From assembly GCF_038396765.1 (NCBI RefSeq), contig NZ_CP150096.1, positions 5,873,001 through 5,937,000 on the forward strand: a stretch of 64,000 nt of DNA. The letters run 5' to 3'. Both the position numbers and the translations under genes were made by a program. Positions 44,087-52,582 of the stretch are shown piece after piece. Source of the DNA: Chitinophaga caseinilytica. Lineage in GTDB: Bacteria; Bacteroidota; Bacteroidia; Chitinophagales; Chitinophagaceae. The notes beneath the pieces are model-generated. The model had not been told where the DNA came from and did not search any database. It saw only the letters and a program-made list of their open reading frames with translations. The stretch's first letter is position 1; every line of letters begins with the position of its first letter.

Positions 44087-45904
44087 TTACTGTTTGTCCC
44101 ACCAGATACGGCCGCGCGAATCCAGGCGGTCGTTGCCATATGCGGCGTCTTTCGACTTCATATCATTGATGGCGGCTTCCAGGCTGCCGGCCATTTGCAC
44201 GGTGGTTACCGGCAAAATGTACCTGCGCGGGATCGTCAGGTTCGTAGAACCGTTGAACAGGTTTTCGAGGTACGCGATACCCGAACCGTCGCCGATTTTG
44301 TTCGCAGCGCCGGCGCGGTAATCGTCGAACTGCGGATAACCGGTGCGTTTCCACATAGCCCAGGATTCTTCGGGCTGCGTGAGGTAATTCACCCAGGCTT
44401 GCGAATAAATGCTGGCGAGGCCGGCGTAGGGATAACGGGTGAGGAAATCGCCGAGCACCGCGTCGGCAGCGCCGGGCAGGTTCTGGCTGATCCCTTTCTG
44501 CTTGTAGAAATCGAAGGAAGCCGTCACCCCGTCGTTATACCATTGCGCGGCGGATTTGCCCAATCCGTTGCCGCCTTTCGCTGCAATTTCGGCCATCATG
44601 AAGCAGGCTTCGGCGTAATTGAGCAGGTTGGTGCGCATGGGGATGGTGCCGCCGTCTACCACCGTTTCATCGAGATGCAGCGAGGGATTCCCCACTTTGA
44701 AGCCGCCGTTTTTCACGAACAGCCGGGTGTTGATGAGGGAAATGTAGCTCAGCGTTCTCGTGGCGGTACCGGAGCCGGAGGTAACGGTGAACTGTTTGGT
44801 TTTCGTTTGTCCTTCCCAACCATACGGCGCCGAGGCGGAAGCCGAGAAAACGTGTTTGCCTACGTACCGGCTGTAGTTTACGGCCGCGGAATCGAGCGTG
44901 GCTTTGGCGGCCGCGGTGCCGTTGGCTTTCACGTCGTTGTAACCGGCATAGTTGGTGCCCCAGTCGTTCTGGCGAACGAGCAGCGGCAGGCGCGGATCGT
45001 TGGTGGAGCGAAGGAATTCCACGAAGGCGAACGAGGCTACGTATCCGTTCTGGATGCCGTCGATATCGTCGATATTGTTATTCCAGTCGCGGGTGTTGGT
45101 ATATCCGAAAGATTCTTCCTGTTTGGAGATGATCTTTCCGCCGAAGTTGGTGGCAATATCCGTCAACACCGCTGTCAGGTGTGCTGCGTCGCGCTTTTCA
45201 TAGCGTTGTGCGATCTTGATGCGCAATGTATTGGCGAAACGGATCCATTTGTCTTTATCACCGTTGAAGAAGAAATCCTGTTTCACGAACGGGATCTGTT
45301 CTGCGTCTACGGTAGCAGACAGTGCTACTACGGCCGCTTTCAGGGAGTTATCGAAATTCTTGTACAGGTCCCATCCGAAGTCGAATTTCGGCGTGGGGAA
45401 TTCCGTTACCTTGAAGGCCTGGCTGTAAGGCAGACCGCCGTAAATGTCAGACACTTTCCAGGCGTCGTAGGTGTTCATGATCTCGCAAACGGAGCGCAGG
45501 TTGGCGTACCCTTTCTTCACGGCGCCTTCTTCCATCTTGTCGATTTTAGCGATGATGCGGTTATAATCGCGGCCGGTGGAAGTGAAGTAGTCGGAATAGA
45601 AGCTGCCGGAGGGGCTGGGGAACGTAGTTTTCCCCGGATCGCAGAAAGCGCCTTCCATTGCGTCTTTATCGACAACGTCGGGCGTGATGTATTGCATATA
45701 CCGGAGCGATGATCCGTATTTGGAGATGAGCATGCTGCGGCCGGCCATGGAATAGTCCATGGTGGCGGCGGTGAAGAGGAACTCGGGCTTGGTGTCGTTA
45801 AGGGCCTGCGGGTTCGTGTTGGCTTCCTGGAAATCCTTTTTGCAGCTCTGCGTCATGATGCCGGTCAGCACAAGGCCCATTGCCAGTTTATTGAAATGCT
45901 TCAT
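44087..45904 (-). CDS. SusD/RagB family lipoprotein (second uptake system)
   Basis: A 605-residue surface lipoprotein of the SusD-like_2 branch. The signal ends in GIMTQSCKKD with Cys21. Typical segments are YMQYITPDVVDKDAMEG, YANLRSVCEIMNTYDAWKVSDIYGGLPYSQAF and the C-terminal WVNYLTQPEESWAMWKRTGYPQF with PRRYILP. It follows the STN-type susC by 26 bp. The likely ligand is unknown; the following catabolic genes do not give it away. A terminator lies about 40 bp after the stop. Confidence 0.92.
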   Translation of the reverse strand: MKHFNKLAMGLVLTGIMTQSCKKDFQEANTNPQALNDTKPEFLFTAATMDYSMAGRSMLISKYGSSLRYMQYITPDVVDKDAMEGAFCDPGKTTFPSPSGSFYSDYFTSTGRDYNRIIAKIDKMEEGAVKKGYANLRSVCEIMNTYDAWKVSDIYGGLPYSQAFKVTEFPTPKFDFGWDLYKNFDNSLKAAVVALSATVDAEQIPFVKQDFFFNGDKDKWIRFANTLRIKIAQRYEKRDAAHLTAVLTDIATNFGGKIISKQEESFGYTNTRDWNNNIDDIDGIQNGYVASFAFVEFLRSTNDPRLPLLVRQNDWGTNYAGYNDVKANGTAAAKATLDSAAVNYSRYVGKHVFSASASAPYGWEGQTKTKQFTVTSGSGTATRTLSYISLINTRLFVKNGGFKVGNPSLHLDETVVDGGTIPMRTNLLNYAEACFMMAEIAAKGGNGLGKSAAQWYNDGVTASFDFYKQKGISQNLPGAADAVLGDFLTRYPYAGLASIYSQAWVNYLTQPEESWAMWKRTGYPQFDDYRAGAANKIGDGSGIAYLENLFNGSTNLTIPRRYILPVTTVQMAGSLEAAINDMKSKDAAYGNDRLDSRGRIWWDKQ

Positions 45905-45930
45905 GTGGATTGTCGTTTTTGATGTGCAGG

Positions 45931-48900
45931 TTAGAAACTGATGTTAAGGGTTACGGCGTAATTGCGGGAGAACGGTACAGCCCCGGTGATCATGGGATTG
46001 AAGGGGTTGTTGCTCTGCAGCGATTCGGGGTTCTGTCCACCGTTCAGGCCGTTGTACAGGTACCCGATATTGCGCGCCGTGAACCGGAGGCCTGCGCCTT
46101 TCATGCGGATTTTGCTCACGATGGCTTTCGGCACCTGGTAGCCCAGCGAAACTTCGCGGAGCATCACCCACGATACGTCGGTAACGGAGCCGTTGTCGAG
46201 ATAAGTGCCCCAGCCATAGGAGTTCAGGTAATAGCTGGCGGCTTTCCAGGGCTCTACGAGACCGGCTTCATATGCCTGTCTGAACGTCATGCCACCGATA
46301 TCCTTGCCATTGATGGGAGATTTCTCACCCGCTCTGAACACTGCATCGGGAACGGCGCCATCGTAAATCGTTTTGCCGTTGTAAGAATCCGTACGGGCCA
46401 CGCCGCCGTTTTCCTGGTCGCGGTACTGGAGGCTGTTGAGGAGGTTACCCCGCTGCATGCCGTAGTTGTAGGCTTCGGAGTAAGCCTTGCCGCCTACGCG
46501 CGCATCCACCTGCATGTACAACTGGAAATCCTTATAACGCAGATTGGTGTTCACACCAGCCAGCCAATCGGGCTCTACGCGGCCGATGGTTTGGCGCTCA
46601 CCGGGCTTGAACTGCTTCGGCACCCAGGAATACTGCATGAATTTATGTTTCGTTTCGGGGTCTGTGCTTTCTGCATAACCGCCCACGCTGATCAGCGGGA
46701 ACCCGGTGGCCGGGTCGCGCTCGCGCCAGGAGGAGTTGGCGGTCAGCACACCAAAATCGCCGCCTTCATAAGCCCAAACGCCTGCGCCATCATAATCGCC
46801 CATGAGCTCGCGCGCTTGCAGCGACGGGTGCAGGGAAATGATCTTGCCGCGGTTGCGGGTGAAGTTGGCGGACACGTCCCAGCGGAAGTTCTTGCTGCGC
46901 ACGGGCGTCACGTTCACCAGCACTTCGATCCCCTGGTTCTGGATATTGCCGGCATTGATACGGCGGAGGCTATACCCGGTCTCGATCGGGTTGGGGATGG
47001 TGATGATCTGGTTGAAAGTGTTGGTACGGTACCAGGCAAAGTCCAGGCTCACACGGTCGTTCAGGAACGAGAGGTTGGTACCCAGTTCCAGGGAACGCTG
47101 GATCTCGGGCTTCAGGTCCATGATGGGCAGTACGTTCGCGTTCTGCATGGTGGCCGTTACTACAGACTGGCCGGCGCCGTTGAGGGTAGTGCCCTGCAGG
47201 TAGCTGCCGAAGCTCGTCTGGTAAGGGTCCGTGCCTTTACCCACCCAGGCCAGCGAAGCACGCAGCTTGCCGAAGCTCAGCCAGGTAGGCATAGCGCTTT
47301 TCCACATGTCGCTGAAAGCCCAGGACACGTTCACGGAAGGATAGAATACGGAGAAATTGTTTTCGCCCGGCACGCCTTCGGGATACATGAGGGAAGACAG
47401 CCAGTCGTTACGGCCTGTCAGTTCCAGGTTCAGATAATCTTTCCAGCCGAAGTTCAGGATCGCGCCCACGGCTGCGGCGCGCGAATCTGGCGAACGGTAG
47501 CTGTAGCGGCGCTGGTTCGTGATATCGTTTACGGAGTTGGTGAGCGTGAACACGTTGGGAACGATGAGGCCGCCGTTGGTATTGGCGCCATATTCTTCGC
47601 GCACGCCGTTGCCGTAATACTCGTTGTACAGGCGAACATCGATGTCGAGATCGCCGTTCAGGGCTTTGCGGGCGCCATGGGCCATGAACAGGTAGTTGTA
47701 GGAAGAGCGGTAATCGCCGCCTACGGAATAATAGCCACCGGAATGGAATTTCCCGCTGCCTTTTTCCTTCTGTTCGGAGAAGATTTTATAGCTGTTGATG
47801 TTGGCTTTCGCAGACACATCGATCCATTCGTTCAGCTGCGCTTTCAGTTGCAGGTACGCCAGCAGTGATTTCTCACGGCGATTGTTATCGCGGTTGTCGA
47901 ACCGGTTGAAGGCAGCGTTCACGACGTTGTCGTACTGCGAATAACCATAAGAGCGCATGGAGTTATCGGGCAGGCGGTAATTCGCTTTCCAGTCGGCCAG
48001 ATCGGTATTGCGCGGTACGGAATAATACGTGAGGAAGCCGAGGTTTTCGCCGCCGGTCCAGTAGTAACGGCCTTGTCCGTAAGGATTGCGGGCATCCGTC
48101 AAAGCATAGGTGGCGCCGGCTTCCAGGGAAAATACGTTATTGATCTTACCGGTGGTGCGGAAGTCGAAGTTGTTCCTTTTCACCTGGTTGTTGGGGAGCG
48201 TTCCGTCGTTCCGGAGGTTGGAATAGGAAAGGCGGTACGTCACGTTATCGCTGCCGCCGGAAATGGCGACGTTGTTGTTGATATAGTTCCCGTTCTGGAA
48301 GAAGGTTTTCCAATTATTGGCCTGTGGGGAAAAAGGGACCATTTTGGTGGGATCGTAAATGGAGGGGTGCATGCTGCCGTCCATTTTCGGGCCGAAGCTG
48401 TAGGAGGTGGAAACCTGCGTGCCATCGGGCTTCCAGTTGCCTTCGCGGAAAAACGCGGAGCCGGAGCCGTAGACGTCTTGCAGGGGGAGGCCGTTGCGGT
48501 AAATTACCTGCGACTGGTAAGTGCTGTTGAACGAAACGCCGATCCCCTGCCCGGAGGAGCCTTTCTTGGACGTGATGACGATCGCGCCGTTAGCCCCGCG
48601 GGTGCCGTAAAGGCTCGTGGCCGCAGCGCCCTTGAGCACGGTGATGCTTTCATAATCGTCCGGGTTGAGGTTCTTGAGCTGGGAGCCCTGGTCTACCCCG
48701 TCTGCATCGTAAGTATTGGTTTCGATCACCATACCATCGACCACGAAAATCGGCTGGTTGTTTTTGTCCAGCGATTTGGCGCCGCGGATGATGATGGAGG
48801 GCGACGATTGTACTCCGGCCGCGCCCATCACGTTGATGTTGAGGCCGGCCACCTTGCCCTGGAGCGCGGTAATGGGAGAAATCGTGTTGGCGCGCTGTAC

Positions 48901-49605
48901 TTCTTCCCCTTTAACGGTGGTGAGCGCATATCCGAGCTTGCGGTCTTTTTTCGTGATGCCGAGCGCTGTTACCACTACGTTTTCGAGCGTCTGCGAGTTT
49001 TCGCGGAGCACGATATTGACCTGGAGGCTGGCGCCTACGGTCACTTCCTGGTTGGTGAAGCCGATGAAGCTGAACTGGAGCACGTCTCCGGCCTTCGCCT
49101 CTACGGTGAACTCGCCGCGGGCGTTGGTAGACGTTCCGCGCGTGGTGCCTTTCACGCGAACGGTAACGCCCTGGAGCCGCAGGCCGGTGGAGTCAGACAC
49201 CACGCCGCGCACTTCCGCGAACCGCGCTTCCGCCACGTCTGCCATTGCTTTTTCCTTCACCACCACCGTATTCCCTACGATGGTGTAACCCAGCGGCTGC
49301 CGGGCGAAGCAGAGGTCCAGCACCGTTTCCAGGCGTTCGTTGGTGACGTCCAGGGAAACGCTTCCGGCTTTGCGGAGCAGCGATTCGTCATAAAAAAATG
49401 CATACCCGGTTTGCTTCTTGATGGCACGGAAAATCTTTTCCAGTGATACATTCCGCTGCGAAATCGTCACGTTCTGGGAAAAGGTTTTGGCGCTGATCTG
49501 CAAACAGAAAGCCAGGAGAAAGGCGGCTGTCAGCTTCATACACAAATAGATTTTGGGACTCGGCCCAGGTCGGAAATACCGGGCGCCACGTAGAATTTTT
49601 TGCAT
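45931..49605 (-). CDS. SusC/RagA family TonB-linked transporter with STN signalling domain
   Basis: A 1,224-residue outer-membrane transporter. A long leader with signal (MKLTAAFLLAFCLQISAKTFSQ) is followed by an STN domain (residues ~45-110), a carboxypeptidase-regulatory-like domain (VRGVVSDSTGLRLQGVTVRV), the SusC motif region (VVVTALGITKKDRKLGYA), a plug with IIRGAKSLDKNNQPIFVVDG, and a barrel ending NYAVTLNISF. The STN domain contacts the FecR anti-sigma factor in the periplasm and signals substrate uptake. The matching fecR and sigma genes lie just upstream. The N-terminal extension before MKLTAAF is common in this family, so the start at 49605 is kept. Confidence 0.93.
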   Translation of the reverse strand: MQKILRGARYFRPGPSPKIYLCMKLTAAFLLAFCLQISAKTFSQNVTISQRNVSLEKIFRAIKKQTGYAFFYDESLLRKAGSVSLDVTNERLETVLDLCFARQPLGYTIVGNTVVVKEKAMADVAEARFAEVRGVVSDSTGLRLQGVTVRVKGTTRGTSTNARGEFTVEAKAGDVLQFSFIGFTNQEVTVGASLQVNIVLRENSQTLENVVVTALGITKKDRKLGYALTTVKGEEVQRANTISPITALQGKVAGLNINVMGAAGVQSSPSIIIRGAKSLDKNNQPIFVVDGMVIETNTYDADGVDQGSQLKNLNPDDYESITVLKGAAATSLYGTRGANGAIVITSKKGSSGQGIGVSFNSTYQSQVIYRNGLPLQDVYGSGSAFFREGNWKPDGTQVSTSYSFGPKMDGSMHPSIYDPTKMVPFSPQANNWKTFFQNGNYINNNVAISGGSDNVTYRLSYSNLRNDGTLPNNQVKRNNFDFRTTGKINNVFSLEAGATYALTDARNPYGQGRYYWTGGENLGFLTYYSVPRNTDLADWKANYRLPDNSMRSYGYSQYDNVVNAAFNRFDNRDNNRREKSLLAYLQLKAQLNEWIDVSAKANINSYKIFSEQKEKGSGKFHSGGYYSVGGDYRSSYNYLFMAHGARKALNGDLDIDVRLYNEYYGNGVREEYGANTNGGLIVPNVFTLTNSVNDITNQRRYSYRSPDSRAAAVGAILNFGWKDYLNLELTGRNDWLSSLMYPEGVPGENNFSVFYPSVNVSWAFSDMWKSAMPTWLSFGKLRASLAWVGKGTDPYQTSFGSYLQGTTLNGAGQSVVTATMQNANVLPIMDLKPEIQRSLELGTNLSFLNDRVSLDFAWYRTNTFNQIITIPNPIETGYSLRRINAGNIQNQGIEVLVNVTPVRSKNFRWDVSANFTRNRGKIISLHPSLQARELMGDYDGAGVWAYEGGDFGVLTANSSWRERDPATGFPLISVGGYAESTDPETKHKFMQYSWVPKQFKPGERQTIGRVEPDWLAGVNTNLRYKDFQLYMQVDARVGGKAYSEAYNYGMQRGNLLNSLQYRDQENGGVARTDSYNGKTIYDGAVPDAVFRAGEKSPINGKDIGGMTFRQAYEAGLVEPWKAASYYLNSYGWGTYLDNGSVTDVSWVMLREVSLGYQVPKAIVSKIRMKGAGLRFTARNIGYLYNGLNGGQNPESLQSNNPFNPMITGAVPFSRNYAVTLNISF

Positions 49606-49682
49606 ACTTTCGTACAGGTTTGGGTGATAAAATGCTGTTATCGCTAAATTCTTCCTTTATAGGGACGATACCCGAACTTCCG

Positions 49683-49708
49683 CCGCCCTGACTCTCACCT
49701 CAGGGCGG
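49683..49708 (-). terminator. hairpin between fecR and susC, attenuator-like
   Basis: A perfect 9-bp stem (CCGCCCTGA with TCAGGGCGG) right after the fecR stop codon. No T-run follows on the minus strand, so it may attenuate or protect rather than fully terminate. Confidence 0.45.
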
Positions 49709-49714
49709 TTTCCA

Positions 49715-50914
49715 TTAAGGCATTACTATTATTTTCTTGTCTTCTATCCTGAAATGCACGTTGGATGCCTCCAAAATGCGCAGTACTTCCGATGCCTTCG
49801 AGTTCCGGGAAATATCGCCCCCGAAACGCCTGTCGGGGATGCGCCCTTCATACTCGATCTCCACGTCGTACCAACGCGCCAACTGGCGCATCACGGCGTA
49901 AAGGCTGGTTTGGTCGAAAGAAAAATATCCGTTTTTCCACGCCATCACGGCGTCTGTGTTCACTTCATGCTGTACCTTGATCTCCCCTTCCCCGTTCACG
50001 ATCGATTGCTCGCCGGGCCGGAGCCTCCGTTGCTGGCCGCCTGCCGAAATCTCCACGCTCCCTTCCAGCAGCGTGGTTTCCATGGCCGCCTCGTCTTCAT
50101 ACGCCTGCACGTTGAAATGCGTGCCCAGCACCCGTACTTCCATTCCGCGGCTCATCACCACAAAGGGTATCCCATCCTGTTTCGCCACTTCGAAATACGC
50201 TTCCCCGCTGATCTCCACCCGCCTTTCCGCACCGGTGAACGCCGCCGGGAACCGGATCGATGACGCCGCGTTCAGCCACACGGCCGAACCGTCTGCCAGC
50301 AGCAGCCGGAACTGTTTGCCTCGGGGCGTTTGCACGGTATTGAACACCACATCCTTCCCGCGATTTTCCTTCCCGTCATACCGTAACCCGCCACTGCCCT
50401 GGATCACGGCCATTCCGCCCTGCACCGCCAGCGTACCCGCGCCGGCACTGTCCAGCACAATACGGTCGCCGTTGCCCAGCGTCAGTATCGCGCCGTGGGT
50501 GCCGGGCAGGATGTCGCGCCCGGATTGGGTGGCTATATGTTGAGAGTAGCTTTGATCGGCAGACCGCCGGCTGATGAAGAGCCACGCCGCCAAGCCCAAT
50601 ACGAGCAGCACTGCGGCCGCAGCGGCCAGGCGTTTCCAGGATTGCCGGCGGATGGGGATCTCCTGTCGTATGGCAGGACTGATCGCTTCGGCTTCTTCCA
50701 TCAACTGGCGGTATTTATCGCTCCAGTCGAGGTGCGAACCGGCGCTGCTTTGCTTCGCATCGTCCCAGTTCCGGCGCATAACGGCCGACAGTCCGGGCAA
50801 ATCGTCGCCATGCTCCGCCATGCGCAGCATTTCGTCCAGTTCCTCCCGCGAGATCGTTCCGCTGAGGTACCGGCTACAGAGCAATTCCCATTTACTGTGT
50901 TCCTGATCGTTCAT
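49715..50914 (-). CDS. FecR family anti-sigma factor
   Basis: A 399-residue inner-membrane anti-sigma factor. The cytoplasmic N-terminus (SRYLSGTISREELDEML) would hold the sigma factor. One transmembrane helix follows (LAAAAAVLLVLGLAAWLF, near residues 96-113). The periplasmic part has a FecR domain (VQTPRGKQFRLLLADGSAVWLNAASSI is its start, cited here in fragments VQTPRGKQF and ADGSAVWLNA) and a C-terminal DUF4974/STN-like domain (FSFDQTSLYAVMRQLARWYD). It is placed between the ECF sigma gene and the STN-type susC in the classic order. Confidence 0.93.
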   Translation of the reverse strand: MNDQEHSKWELLCSRYLSGTISREELDEMLRMAEHGDDLPGLSAVMRRNWDDAKQSSAGSHLDWSDKYRQLMEEAEAISPAIRQEIPIRRQSWKRLAAAAAVLLVLGLAAWLFISRRSADQSYSQHIATQSGRDILPGTHGAILTLGNGDRIVLDSAGAGTLAVQGGMAVIQGSGGLRYDGKENRGKDVVFNTVQTPRGKQFRLLLADGSAVWLNAASSIRFPAAFTGAERRVEISGEAYFEVAKQDGIPFVVMSRGMEVRVLGTHFNVQAYEDEAAMETTLLEGSVEISAGGQQRRLRPGEQSIVNGEGEIKVQHEVNTDAVMAWKNGYFSFDQTSLYAVMRQLARWYDVEIEYEGRIPDRRFGGDISRNSKASEVLRILEASNVHFRIEDKKIIVMP

Positions 50915-51003
50915 GCAAATGTTGGATAGGCAGCGTTTGCGGCTGTCAATGAAGTAAGACGGATAAAAAAACGGGAGTAACTAGTGGATGCGGAAATATT
51001 TTT

Positions 51004-51597
51004 TTATACCCTGCCCAGGAAGAGGATCAGCAGGGCCAGGTCCATTTCCCTGGACAGGTAGCTGCGGATGAACCGCTGCGCCGCTACGATGTGGTTGTTG
51101 ACGGTGGAACGGGATATCTGTAATTGGGTGGCGATCTGGTCGTGGCTCATGTCGGATTCGCGGCTGAGCTGGTATACTTTTCGCGCCTGCGGCGGAAGCA
51201 ATTCCACCGCCCTGCGCAATTTCCCTTCGAATTCGCGTTGCTGCAACTGCATATCCGGCCGCTCCCCGGCAGCCGCCTGGATGTCGTCCCAGAGGAGCTC
51301 GCGGAGGGCGCTGTCTTTGGCCGCTGCGCGCAGAAAGTCGATGGATTTGTTGTGCGCCACCCTGAAAAGGAACGCGTCGAAATTGCGGACCTGCACCAGC
51401 AGTTCGCGCCCCAGCCATATTTTCATGAAAACGTCGAGCACCAGCTCTTCGGCCACCTGCTCCGACCGGATGAATTTCGAAACGAACGCGAAAAGCCGTC
51501 CGCGGTATTCGTCAAATAATTCCCTGAATGCAGGCTCGTCGCCTCCTGCAATCTTCCGCAGAATCAATTGTTCATCGTATAGCTTGTTGGCTTGCAA
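51004..51597 (-). CDS. ECF sigma-70 family factor (FecI-like)
   Basis: A 197-residue RNA polymerase sigma factor. Region 2 is FRELFDEYRGRLFAFVSKFI through VFMKIWLGRE, and region 4 is MSHDQIATQLQISRSTVNNHI. It should direct transcription of the susC-susD pair when FecR releases it. The stop is 89 bp before the fecR start on the same strand. The C-terminal MDLALLILFLG tail is common in Bacteroidota FecI-like factors. Confidence 0.93.
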   Translation of the reverse strand: MQANKLYDEQLILRKIAGGDEPAFRELFDEYRGRLFAFVSKFIRSEQVAEELVLDVFMKIWLGRELLVQVRNFDAFLFRVAHNKSIDFLRAAAKDSALRELLWDDIQAAAGERPDMQLQQREFEGKLRRAVELLPPQARKVYQLSRESDMSHDQIATQLQISRSTVNNHIVAAQRFIRSYLSREMDLALLILFLGRV

Positions 51598-51687
51598 GGA
51601 GAAATAAATTATCGCTTGGTTGACTGTTGATATACTACCCCTGTACCATCAAACGTAAAAATAAAAGCGAATACTACCAAATTAAAG

Positions 51688-52578
51688 TCAGACATAATTT
51701 TCATATTCCCGCACCGGCACACTGGCGGTAAGCATTTCGTATTCCGCTTCGTTGAACCGCGGCGCTTCCGCGGCCGCGTCCTCCAATTGTTCGATCGTTC
51801 GCAAACCCGCCACCGCACTCGTTACCGCGGGATGCATGAGCACGAATTTCATGGCGGATTGCGCGGGCGTACGGTGTTTGCCGGACACTTCTACAATTGC
51901 GGCCTGCGCATTTTCCACTTCCTTTTTCGAAAGGTGGAGATAGTCGACGGCGGGCTTCCCCGCCAGCAAACCCTTTGCCAGACTGCCGCGGGCCAATACG
52001 CCGATGTTATGGTGCTCGAGAACGGGAAGACAGGAAACTTCGGGCCGGCGGTCGAGCAGGCTGTATTGCATCATCACGCTTACGATGTTGCTGCGTTTCG
52101 CATATTCGCGGATCACGTTGGGGCGGATCGAAGAAATGCCGTAATGGCGGATTTTCCCTTGTTGTTTCAGCAGCTCGAACGCTTCGATGGTTTCATCGAT
52201 CGGGTCATCCATCGTTCCGCCGTGCAACTGGTACAGGTCGATGTAATCGGTTTGCAGGCGCTGCAGGCTTTTGTCCGCACACGCCAGGATGTACTCCTTC
52301 CGCGGGTTCCAGTCCCACCCCGACCCGTCGGCCCGCCATTGGTTGCCGGCTTTGGTGGCGATGATGACGTCTTTCCGTTTTTCCTTCAGCGCCTTGCCGA
52401 CGGTGCTTTCGTTGAAGCCCTTGTCGTACAGGTCTGCCGTATCGAAAAAGTTGATGCCCAGTTCCAGGGCGCGATGGAGGATGCGCGCGTTGGCGGCATC
52501 GTCCATCCCGAGCGACATACATCCGAAAGACACTTCACTGATGCGCAGCCCGCTGCTGCCGAGGTTCGCGTAGTTCAT
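51688..52578 (-). CDS. aldo/keto reductase
   Basis: A 296-residue NADPH-dependent reductase of the aldo/keto reductase superfamily. The catalytic tetrad context is visible: Asp and Tyr in FFDTADLYDKG, Lys in IIATKAGNQW, and His in LYQLHGGTMDD. It shows ITRPNV-like and LARGSLAKGLLAGKP segments of the AKR barrel. Substrate not predictable. It follows the GH20 gene by 4 bp on the same strand, so they form an operon. Confidence 0.9.
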   Translation of the reverse strand: MNYANLGSSGLRISEVSFGCMSLGMDDAANARILHRALELGINFFDTADLYDKGFNESTVGKALKEKRKDVIIATKAGNQWRADGSGWDWNPRKEYILACADKSLQRLQTDYIDLYQLHGGTMDDPIDETIEAFELLKQQGKIRHYGISSIRPNVIREYAKRSNIVSVMMQYSLLDRRPEVSCLPVLEHHNIGVLARGSLAKGLLAGKPAVDYLHLSKKEVENAQAAIVEVSGKHRTPAQSAMKFVLMHPAVTSAVAGLRTIEQLEDAAAEAPRFNEAEYEMLTASVPVREYENYV

Positions 52579-52582
52579 ACTT